NCBI RefSeq assembly: GCF_009600605.1
Contig: NZ_VWNA01000001.1
Span: 3,210,501-3,274,500, forward strand
Source: Segnochrobactrum spirostomi
GTDB lineage: Bacteria; Pseudomonadota; Alphaproteobacteria; Rhizobiales; Segnochrobactraceae
Length of the DNA stretch: 64,000 nucleotides
Reading direction: 5' to 3'
Each line of letters begins with the position of its first letter. Within the stretch, counting starts at the first letter, position 1. The notes under the pieces are model-generated. The model saw nothing but the letters and a program-made list of their open reading frames with translations, did no database searches and was not told where the DNA came from. This document shows, piece after piece, positions 57,324-64,000 of the stretch. The position numbers and the translations under genes are program-made.

Positions 57324-58142
57324 TCAGGTCGGGAGCGGGGCGTCGTCGCGGCTGAAGGCGGCGAAAAGCGCGGTCAATTCCCCGTGGAGCCTGCCCCCGG
57401 CGGCGACGAGCGGCGGATGGCTCACGTCACGGCGATTGTAGCGCACCGGTTCGCCGTCGAGGTTGGAGAGCCGCCCGCCGGCCTCATGCACGATGAGGTC
57501 GGCGGCCGCGATGTCCCAGTCGCAGGCCCGGCTCGAGGCCGCAGCGGCGTCGATGCGGCCGGCCGCGACCAGCGCGAGGCGATAGGCGAGGGAATGGACG
57601 AAGCCGACGGTCTCGATGCCGGCGGCCTTCACCGAGGCCGCGCGGGAAAAGCCGCTCGGCGCGGCGAGACGGCACCCGACGAGGCTCGCATCCGTCCGCA
57701 CCGCAAGGGGCGTGTCGTCGAGGCGGGCGCCGCCGCCCCGTTCGGCGACGAACATCTCGTCGGTCACCGGGCAATAAAGTGCGGCGGCGAACGGGCGGCC
57801 GTCCTCGACGACGGCGAGGCTGATGGTCCAGTCCGGCTTGCCGGCGATGAAGGCGCGGGTGCCATCGATCGGGTCGACGACGAAGACGCGGCGGCGTGCG
57901 AGCCGTTCGTCGTCGTCCTTGCCCTCTTCGGACAGCCAACCGTAGCCTGGTCGGGCGGGGCGCAGCGCCTCGGCGACGAAGCGATCGACCGCGAGGTCGG
58001 CCTCGGTCACCGGCGAGGCGTCCGCCTTGGTGAACACTTGCGGATCGCGCTGGAAGAAGCCGAGCGCGAGCGCGCCCGCGGCGCGAGCGGTTTCGGCGAG
58101 CAGGGCGGCGTCGGCGCTCGGTAGGGAATCAGCGTCCGGCAA
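57324..58142 (-). CDS. cysQ: 3'(2'),5'-bisphosphate nucleotidase CysQ (inositol monophosphatase family)
   Basis: Removes the 3' phosphate from PAP or related compounds formed in sulfate assimilation; it could also be another inositol-monophosphatase-like phosphatase. The 272-residue product has metal ligands in WLSEEGKDD, Asp90 and Asp93 in VDPIDGTRAFIAG, and the third site WDIAAADLIVHEAGG. It starts at TTG, with GAGGG eight bases upstream, overlapping the pmbA stop by 14 bases. Confidence 0.9.
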   Translation of the reverse strand: MPDADSLPSADAALLAETARAAGALALGFFQRDPQVFTKADASPVTEADLAVDRFVAEALRPARPGYGWLSEEGKDDDERLARRRVFVVDPIDGTRAFIAGKPDWTISLAVVEDGRPFAAALYCPVTDEMFVAERGGGARLDDTPLAVRTDASLVGCRLAAPSGFSRAASVKAAGIETVGFVHSLAYRLALVAAGRIDAAAASSRACDWDIAAADLIVHEAGGRLSNLDGEPVRYNRRDVSHPPLVAAGGRLHGELTALFAAFSRDDAPLPT

Positions 58143-59505
58143 CGGTCAGTCCCTCGATGGCGATGGTGGGCGCGTTGGCGGCGAAGCGCAGCACGAGATC
58201 GTCGGCCGGCCGCGCCCGGGCGAACATCTCGGGCAGTCGGCCGGCGATCGTCACTTCGCTCACCGGATAGGCGATCTCCCCGTTCTCGATCCAGAATCCG
58301 GCAGCACCGCGGCTATAATCGCCGGTGATGAGATTTGCGCCCGATCCGATGAGATCGGTGACGTACAAGCCGGTTCCGATCTCCTTGAGAAGGGCCGCGG
58401 GGCTGATCGTCCCGGCTTCCAAGGTGAGGTTGGTGGTGCCGGGCGAGGGGCCGCCGATGCCGCGCGAGGCGCGCCCGTTGCTCTGAAGGCCGAGCTCCCG
58501 GGCGGTCGCCGAATCGAGCAGCCATTGGGTCAGCACGCCGTCCTCGATGAGGGCGAACGGTTCGGAGGCGAGCCCTTCGCCGTCGAAGGGCCGCGAGCCG
58601 AGGCCGCGGGGCCGCATCGGGTCGTCGGTGATGCGCAGGCCCGCCGCGAAGATGCGCTCGCCGAGCCGCTCCTTCAGAAACGACGTGCCGCGGGCGATCG
58701 CCGCGCCGTTCACGGCGCCCGCGAGGTGGCCGATCAGGCTCGTCGAGACGCGCGGATCGTAGACGACGTTGGTGATGCCGGTCGCGACCTTGCGCGGCCC
58801 TACGCGCTTCACGGCGCGCTCGCCGGCGCGCCGGCCCACGTCTTCGGCGGGCTCGAGGTCGGAGGCGTGGATCGCCGCGCTCGACCACCAATCCCGCTCC
58901 ATGCCGGTGCCCTCGCCGGCGATCGCTGTCATCGAGCGGCTGTGGCGCGTGCCGATATAAGAAGCCGAGAAGCCGCCGGAGGTGACGAGCACCAGCCCGC
59001 CGCGGCTCCAGCCGGCCGAGGCGCCGCTCGACCGGGTGACGCCGGGCACGGCAAGCGCCGCAGCCTCGGCGGCGAGCGCGATCTCGGTCAGGGCCTCGAC
59101 GCTCGGCTCGGTCGGATCGACGAGATCGAGCGCGGCGATGCGGGCGGCGACCGTCGCGGCGTTCGCAAGGCGATCCGCCGGCGCGAGCCCGGCGTACGGA
59201 TCTTCCGGCGCCGCCTTCGCCATCGCCACGGCGCGTTCGGCGAGCGGGCGGGGATCGTCGAGCCGGTTGGCGGAGACGGTGGCGACGCGGCGGCCGACGA
59301 AGACGCGAAGGCCGAACTCGTCGCCCTCCGAGCGCTCGCTCTCCTCCACCTTGCCGTCGCGGACGCTGACGCCGAGCGCGATGCCGCGCACGACGACCGT
59401 ATCGGCGGCATCGGCGCCGGCGCGGCGCGCGGCTTCGACGAGGTCGGCGGCGGCGGTCTCGATGTCTTTCGGGGCGGACGCGGTCGTGTGGGACGCGGCT
59501 TTCAT
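58129..59505 (-). CDS. pmbA: TldD/PmbA family metalloprotease-like protein, PmbA subunit
   Basis: Subunit of the TldD-PmbA (TldE) complex that cleaves small peptides; PmbA itself lacks the zinc site. The 458-residue product has the family blocks RVFVGRRVATVSANRL, VYDPRVSTSLIGHLAGAVNG, DDPMRPRGLGSRPFDGEG and TNLTLEAG, and the C-terminal GAAGFWIENGEIAYPVSEVTIAG. The start ATG is at 59505; a longer frame is Arg-rich. It leads the pmbA-cysQ-DUF4170-DUF374-waaA-lpxK block on the minus strand. Confidence 0.93.
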   Translation of the reverse strand: MKAASHTTASAPKDIETAAADLVEAARRAGADAADTVVVRGIALGVSVRDGKVEESERSEGDEFGLRVFVGRRVATVSANRLDDPRPLAERAVAMAKAAPEDPYAGLAPADRLANAATVAARIAALDLVDPTEPSVEALTEIALAAEAAALAVPGVTRSSGASAGWSRGGLVLVTSGGFSASYIGTRHSRSMTAIAGEGTGMERDWWSSAAIHASDLEPAEDVGRRAGERAVKRVGPRKVATGITNVVYDPRVSTSLIGHLAGAVNGAAIARGTSFLKERLGERIFAAGLRITDDPMRPRGLGSRPFDGEGLASEPFALIEDGVLTQWLLDSATARELGLQSNGRASRGIGGPSPGTTNLTLEAGTISPAALLKEIGTGLYVTDLIGSGANLITGDYSRGAAGFWIENGEIAYPVSEVTIAGRLPEMFARARPADDLVLRFAANAPTIAIEGLTVAGR

Positions 59506-59782
59506 AGGAGCACTCCGGTTCCTGCCTGATCTACGGTCGCGACGAGGCCGCGGCAAGGCGGACCGGCGCCGCAGACGGCGTTTCGGCGTCGAGCCCCTCG
59601 AATGCTCCGCACCGCTTTGACCCTTTCCTAACCCTCCGATCGTCGAGACGGGGCGAACGGACCCGCCGGAGGGGGTGAACGGCCCCGCGTTAAGATTCTC
59701 GACAAGGGAGAGGCCTAGGGTTCGGTCAACGGGCGCTGCGGGGCTGGCGCCGGACTGTGAAGACGACGACGAGGAGAGGCCG

Positions 59783-60376
59783 ATGAACGGGCAGGGTCAG
59801 GCCGGCGCCACTTGGACGGGCTCCATTCCCATGTCCATTTGGGCGGAGACGGCGATCCGCACGGCCGACGGCGACCGGACCGGGCCGCGGTTCAAGGATC
59901 GTATCTTGGGGGTCGGCGGCGACGGCGCCGCGATCTATCTCGACACCACCCGCGCGCTCATCAAGCGTCGGGTCGCCGGGCTGCCCCAGGACGTGCTGCC
60001 GCTTTCGACCTTCGCCGGCGTCGCGGCGCGCTTCGATGCCGAGGCGGAGATCGTGCGCCTCGAGCTCGTCCATCCCGATCCCTCGATGACCGTTCCGCTC
60101 GACAGCGTGGTCGACCTCGACCGTGCGGCGCGGCTCTGGCAGCAATGGTCGAAGGTTCTCGAGCTGCCGATGATGATCTTCGAGGCCGACGGCACGCTGG
60201 TGCCGGCGCCGCTCGACGACCGCACCCGCCTGCCGCGGCCGCCGGCGTCGCGCCGGTTCGGCCGCGCCACCACCCGCCGCCGGCCGACCATCGGCTGGAA
60301 GCGCGGCAAGTCGGTTGTGCGCCGCGCCGACGCACCGGTTCATCGCGGCGAGCGCGAGATCATCGCGCGCACCTGA
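59783..60376 (+). CDS. DUF6101-like conserved hypothetical protein
   Basis: A 197-residue basic protein. It resembles a family restricted to Hyphomicrobiales (DUF6101), but I can support only the general pattern. There is an N-terminal beta-rich half with PRFKDRILGVGGDGAAIYLDTTRALIKRRVAGLPQ, a middle segment VDLDRAARLWQQWSKVLELPM, and a strongly basic C-terminus (RRFGRATTRRRPTIGWKRGK). GAGGAGAGG precedes the ATG. The function is unknown. Confidence 0.75.
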   Translation: MNGQGQAGATWTGSIPMSIWAETAIRTADGDRTGPRFKDRILGVGGDGAAIYLDTTRALIKRRVAGLPQDVLPLSTFAGVAARFDAEAEIVRLELVHPDPSMTVPLDSVVDLDRAARLWQQWSKVLELPMMIFEADGTLVPAPLDDRTRLPRPPASRRFGRATTRRRPTIGWKRGKSVVRRADAPVHRGEREIIART

Positions 60377-60477
60377 CACGGCGCGATCGTCGACCGAGCG
60401 CGCCGTAAATTTCGCAGCGCTCGCACGCTCTCCTGCGCTACCATTCCGGGCAAAACGACCTCGGGATGGAGACGGCG

Positions 60478-60960
60478 GTGAAGAAGACAACGCTTCTCGC
60501 GTTCATCGTGCTCGCTGCGGCGCCCAGGGCGGGTGTCGCAGGGGACGACGTCATCAACGGCGAACCGGTGCCGTTCAAGCCCGCCCCGGCGGAGTCGACG
60601 CTTCTCATGCGCCATGTCGAGGGCGGCACAGAATATGTGGTGTTCCGCAGCGCGCGCGGGCCGGGCCTGCGGTCCCCCATCCACCGCCACACCTCTCCCG
60701 CCTATAGCTGCGTCGTCGAAGGTGAGGCGACGGTCTACATGGAGGGCAGCGCGCCGCACCGCTACGTCGCCGGCGAATGCTTCTGGATGCCTTCGGGCGT
60801 GCGGATGGCGAACGTGAACACCGGCTCGAAGCGGGTCGTCCTCTACGACAATTTCAGCCTGCCGGTCGGCACGCCTTATTGGCAGATCGACGAGGACATG
60901 GCGAAACACCTCGACCACCAATGGGACGCGCCCAAGACGGCACCCAAGACGACGCCTTGA
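60478..60960 (+). CDS. Secreted cupin-domain protein
   Basis: A 160-residue protein with a signal peptide (MKKTTLLAFIVLAAAPRAGVAG) and one cupin barrel. The metal-ligand region is PIHRHTSPAYSCVVEGEATVYMEG, then ECFWMPSGVRMANVNTGSKRVVLYDNFS. The substrate or function is unknown; it could be a small-molecule enzyme or sensor in the periplasm. GTG at 60478 has GGAG six bases upstream; the ATG at 60466 (METAVKK) is the alternative. The C-terminal end runs into a 15-base tandem repeat. Confidence 0.8.
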   Translation: MKKTTLLAFIVLAAAPRAGVAGDDVINGEPVPFKPAPAESTLLMRHVEGGTEYVVFRSARGPGLRSPIHRHTSPAYSCVVEGEATVYMEGSAPHRYVAGECFWMPSGVRMANVNTGSKRVVLYDNFSLPVGTPYWQIDEDMAKHLDHQWDAPKTAPKTTP

Positions 60961-60996
60961 GGTGCGACGCCATGAGGTGCGACGCCATGCGGTTCG
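60952..60996. repeat. 15-bp tandem repeat, three units
   Basis: Three head-to-tail units close to ACGCCATGAGGTGCG. The first contains the cupin stop codon and the rest is intergenic. The same unit, with changes, occurs twice at 20275-20304. Confidence 0.7.
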
Positions 60997-61030
60997 ACGT
61001 GCCGGAGCGGGCGGGGGACGGCCGTCGTCG

Positions 61031-61960
61031 TCAGAGCCCGCGGATGACGATGTCGAGGAGAAGGCCGGCGAAGGGCATCCAGCCGGCGGTGCGGTTCGAC
61101 TTGAAGAGCCGTAGGCAGAGATCCGGATCGTCGATGTCGAGCCGGACGATCTGCCAGCCGAGTTGCACGGCGAACGCCGCGAGCCCGACGAAGGCGAATG
61201 GGCCCGCATCCACCATCACGAACGATGCCCCCATCAGGATCACCGCCGCGGCGTAGAGGCCGGCGAGCCACGGCTTGGTGCGCTGCCCGAACAGACGGGC
61301 GGTCGATCGCACGCCGACGATGGCGTCGTCCTCGCGATCCTGGTGGGCGTAGATGGTGTCGTAGCCGATCGTCCAGGCGATGGCCGCCCCGTAGAGGAAG
61401 AAGGCCGGCGCATCGAGCCGGCCGAAGGTGACGGCCCAGCCCATCAGGCCGCCCCAGGAAAAGGCGAGGCCGAGCACGGCCTGCGGCCAGTCGGTGACGC
61501 GCTTGGCGAACGGATAAGCGGCGACCACGAGCAGCGAGCAGAGCCCGGTGACGATCGCGAAGCGGTTGAACTGCAGAAGCACGATCAGCCCGACGATCGC
61601 CTGGACGAATAGGAAGACGGCGGCCCGCCGCGCGCTCACCTGACCGCTCGGGATCGGCCGCGACCGGGTGCGAGCCACTGCCGCGTCGATCTTGCGGTCG
61701 ACGATGTCGTTGTAGGTGCAGCCGGCCCCGCGCATCGCCACCGCGCCGACCAGCATCAAAGCGAGGTGCCAGAGGTTCGGCAGGGCGTGCCCGGCGGCGA
61801 GATCGGCGAGGGCAACTGACCACCAGCACGGCCACAGCAACAGCCACCAGCCGATCGGACGGTCCCAGCGCGCGAGGCGCGCATAAGGCCGCACGAAGGG
61901 CGGCGCCCAGCGGTCCACCCAATTGCCGCGGGCGGCATCGGCGACGGCATCCCCGGTCAT
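61031..61960 (-). CDS. ubiA: 4-hydroxybenzoate polyprenyltransferase
   Basis: Intramembrane prenyltransferase joining the polyprenyl chain to 4-hydroxybenzoate in ubiquinone synthesis. The 309-residue product has about eight membrane helices. The first Mg-diphosphate motif is NDIVDRKID (84-92), and the second is [22 protein letters not shown] follows motif 1, as in UbiA. GAGGATAAC precedes the ATG. It is divergent from purD, with 230 bases between the starts. Confidence 0.95.
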   Translation of the reverse strand: MTGDAVADAARGNWVDRWAPPFVRPYARLARWDRPIGWWLLLWPCWWSVALADLAAGHALPNLWHLALMLVGAVAMRGAGCTYNDIVDRKIDAAVARTRSRPIPSGQVSARRAAVFLFVQAIVGLIVLLQFNRFAIVTGLCSLLVVAAYPFAKRVTDWPQAVLGLAFSWGGLMGWAVTFGRLDAPAFFLYGAAIAWTIGYDTIYAHQDREDDAIVGVRSTARLFGQRTKPWLAGLYAAAVILMGASFVMVDAGPFAFVGLAAFAVQLGWQIVRLDIDDPDLCLRLFKSNRTAGWMPFAGLLLDIVIRGL

Positions 61961-62189
61961 GTTATCCTCGCGGCAGAGGCCGCCGGAGCGATCGGGCGGC
62001 GACCGCGGTTCTGACACGGGCGCGCCCGAGCGTCCAGTTGGCGGACCGGCTGTACCCTTCTGCTCCACGCGGCGGCGCGAGAGCTATGCGTTTCCGCGCG
62101 TCGGGCTTGCGGTGCCGGCTGTTCGCAAGTCTTCCCGCGCGTGCTACACGACCCAAGCTTATTTTGGGTACCAGCGGACATTCGAGCTC

Positions 62190-63473
62190 ATGAACGTGCT
62201 TCTGATCGGTTCCGGTGGGCGTGAGCACGCGCTCGCCCGCAAGATCACCGAATCGGCACTTCTCACCCGCCTATACGCCGCCCCCGGCAACCCCGGCATC
62301 GCCGAGGTGGCGAAGCTCGTGCCGCTCGACGTCGGCGACAACGACGCGGTGCTCGCCTTCTGCCGGGAGGCTTCGATTGGGCTCGTGGTGATCGGGCCGG
62401 AGGCGCCGCTCGTGGGCGGGCTCGTCGATGTCCTCGAGGCCGCGGGCATCAAGGCGTTCGGGCCGAGCCGCGCCGCCGCCCAGCTCGAGGGCTCCAAGGG
62501 CTTCACCAAGGATCTCTGCGCCCGCGCCGGTATTCCGACCGCCGCCTATGCCCGCTTCTCCGATGCCGCCGCCGCCCACGCCTACCTCGACACGGTCGGC
62601 GCGCCGATCGTGATCAAGGCCGACGGTCTCGCCGCCGGCAAGGGCGTCGTCGTCGCCGAAACGCTCGCCGAGGCGCGCGCCGCCATCGATGCCTGCTTCG
62701 ACGGGACCTTCGGGGCCGCCGGTGCCGAGATCGTCATCGAGGAAAAGCTTGTCGGCGAGGAGGCGAGCTTCTTCGCCCTCTCCGACGGCATCAACGTCGT
62801 GCCCTTCGCCACCGCTCAGGACCACAAGCGCGCCTATGACGGCGACACCGGCCCGAACACCGGCGGCATGGGCGCCTATTCGCCCGCCCCGATCGTGACC
62901 GACGCCGTCGCCGAGCAGGTGATGGCCGAGATCGTGCGGCCGACCATCGCGACGCTCGCGGCCGAGGGCACGCCGTTCCGCGGCGTGCTCTATGCGGGCC
63001 TGATGCTGACCGCCGACGGTCCGAAGCTCATCGAATACAATGTCCGCTTCGGCGATCCGGAGTGCCAGGTGATCCTGTTGCGCCTGCGCAGCGACCTGCT
63101 CGCGACCCTTCTCGCGGTGGCCTCGGGCACGCTCGCCGCTGAGGCGCCGCTCGAATGGCGGCCGGAGACGGCGCTCACCGTCGTCATGGCGGCGAAGGGC
63201 TATCCCGGGACGCCGGAAACCGGCACGCCGCTCGGCGACCTCGATGCGGCCCAGGAGGCGGCGCCGGGCGTCGCCGTGTTCCAGGCCGGCACGCGGCTGC
63301 TCGACGGCCGTCTCGTCGCGGCGGGCGGGCGCGTCCTCAATGTCTGTGCGCTCGGCGCGGGCGTCGCCGAGGCCCGCGATCGGGCCTATGCCGCGGTCGC
63401 CGAAATCCGCTGGCAGGGCGGCTTCTATCGGCGCGACATCGGCATGCGCGCACTCGCCAACACCGCCGGCTGA
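62190..63473 (+). CDS. purD: Phosphoribosylamine-glycine ligase
   Basis: ATP-grasp enzyme of purine synthesis (GAR synthetase). The 427-residue product starts [19 protein letters not shown] and has [14 protein letters not shown], the ATP-grasp loop [14 protein letters not shown], the diagnostic [21 protein letters not shown], and [15 protein letters not shown]. The ATG at 62190 is the family start; the frame is open upstream without homology. Confidence 0.97.
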   Translation: MNVLLIGSGGREHALARKITESALLTRLYAAPGNPGIAEVAKLVPLDVGDNDAVLAFCREASIGLVVIGPEAPLVGGLVDVLEAAGIKAFGPSRAAAQLEGSKGFTKDLCARAGIPTAAYARFSDAAAAHAYLDTVGAPIVIKADGLAAGKGVVVAETLAEARAAIDACFDGTFGAAGAEIVIEEKLVGEEASFFALSDGINVVPFATAQDHKRAYDGDTGPNTGGMGAYSPAPIVTDAVAEQVMAEIVRPTIATLAAEGTPFRGVLYAGLMLTADGPKLIEYNVRFGDPECQVILLRLRSDLLATLLAVASGTLAAEAPLEWRPETALTVVMAAKGYPGTPETGTPLGDLDAAQEAAPGVAVFQAGTRLLDGRLVAAGGRVLNVCALGAGVAEARDRAYAAVAEIRWQGGFYRRDIGMRALANTAG

Positions 63474-63491
63474 CGCGCCGAAGGTCGGCCG

Positions 63492-64000
63492 TCACGCCGT
63501 GAAGGCGTCGAACGCCGCCCAGAATCGGGCGCGCAGGGCGTCGGTTTCCTGAAGCACCTCGTGCCGCGCACCCTCGATCACGAGGGCGTTCCCTTTCGGA
63601 ATCCGGCCTGCCGCGGCGAGCGCCCGTGGCGTCGAGACGATTCGCTCCTCGCCCGCGGCGACGACGAGCGCGGGGATCCGGCATTGCGCCAGCCCGTCCG
63701 CCCCCGCGAGCCGCCGGATGCCGTCGCGCATCGCCTTCAACCAGTGATAGGTCGGCGGCCCGATCCTGAGCGCCGGCTCCGCCATGAAGATCGCCCGGGT
63801 GCGCTCGAAGCGCGCCGCGTCGTGGGTCAGGGCGTTGGTCTCGAAGGTGCGGTGGTCGATGTTGGTGTTGACCGGCCGCCGCCCGAGGCCCGCCGCCATC
63901 AGAAGCGCGAGGAGGGCGCCGACGGGCGCGCTCGTGAGATCGACCGCGGTGAGGCCGAACATCGGTGCCGTGGCGATCACCCGGGCGAGGCCGGTCGTAT
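63492..64000 (-). CDS. Alpha/beta hydrolase, lysophospholipase L2/monoacylglycerol lipase-like (N-terminal part missing)
   Basis: The 3' 169 codons of a hydrolase_4-type gene whose start lies beyond the right end of the window. The frame runs through the last base. Visible features are TAPMFGL after the (missing) nucleophile region and RIGPPTYHWLKAMRDGIRRLAG. The acid strand is IPALVVAAGEERIVSTPRAL, and the conserved His is in VIEGARHEVLQETD. Likely a lysophospholipase or monoglyceride lipase; substrate unproven. It is convergent with purD. Confidence 0.82.
   Translation of the reverse strand, partial: TTGLARVIATAPMFGLTAVDLTSAPVGALLALLMAAGLGRRPVNTNIDHRTFETNALTHDAARFERTRAIFMAEPALRIGPPTYHWLKAMRDGIRRLAGADGLAQCRIPALVVAAGEERIVSTPRALAAAGRIPKGNALVIEGARHEVLQETDALRARFWAAFDAFTA

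Overview
The window looks like a chromosomal segment of a GC-rich alphaproteobacterium of the order Hyphomicrobiales (Rhizobiales). The evidence is the complete CckA-ChpT-CtrA cell-cycle phosphorelay, an Omp2b/RopA-type porin, alphaproteobacterial SOS boxes (GAAC-N7-GAAC), Irr-type iron control elements, and gene orders typical of this order: fliJ near ctrA; ihfA with merR; bamE / cytochrome c chaperone / yceD / plsX / fabH; and pmbA / cysQ / DUF4170 / DUF374 / waaA / lpxK. I cannot fix the genus. The content is mostly core chromosome. I saw no prophage, insertion sequence, integrase or CRISPR array, and one tRNA.

Layout. 0.2-6.4 kb: periplasmic glucan synthesis (opgG, opgH), UDP-glucose dehydrogenase and a TerB-like protein. 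6.4-9.5 kb: two RNA methyltransferases and an AEC transporter. 9.5-17.3 kb: an iron-acquisition cluster behind two Irr-box-like sites (ferric-binding protein, imelysin IrpA, multicopper oxidase, di-haem CxxCH protein, second imelysin, DUF1513 protein). 17.4-21.6 kb: fucose mutarotase, a lipoprotein hydrolase, DUF423, a coiled-coil protein and EipA. 21.8-24.1 kb: chpT, ctrA, fliJ. 24-28 kb: a hydrolase, SOS-controlled mmcB, tRNA-Pro, small genes, merR and ihfA. 28.3-32.4 kb: fabH, plsX, yceD, cytochrome bc1 chaperone, bamE. 32.5-40.8 kb: a Wzz-like protein, ctaA, metY, a TetR regulator with a flavin monooxygenase, and small metabolic genes. 41-51 kb: rplM-rpsI, a FliO-domain gene, cckA, SOS-controlled recA, alaS. 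51.8-53.2 kb: a porin. 53.5-59.5 kb: the lipid A/Kdo cluster. 59.8 kb to the end: DUF6101, a cupin, ubiA, purD and a lysophospholipase-like gene cut by the window edge.

The most coherent system is the iron cluster. It joins a ferric-ion binding protein, the IrpA / COG3488 / COG3489 / DUF1513 set known from alphaproteobacterial iron regulons, and a four-motif multicopper oxidase placed inside that set. The second theme is cell-cycle and envelope control: cckA, chpT and ctrA are all here, with fliJ, eipA and a porin preceded by a perfect CtrA box.

Four minus-strand genes (plsX, yceD, the tetR gene, waaA) read correctly only if one base is restored to a run of C/G. All four are single-base losses in homopolymers inside well-conserved genes. 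I think consensus errors are likelier than true decay, but the predicted proteins are broken as the sequence stands.
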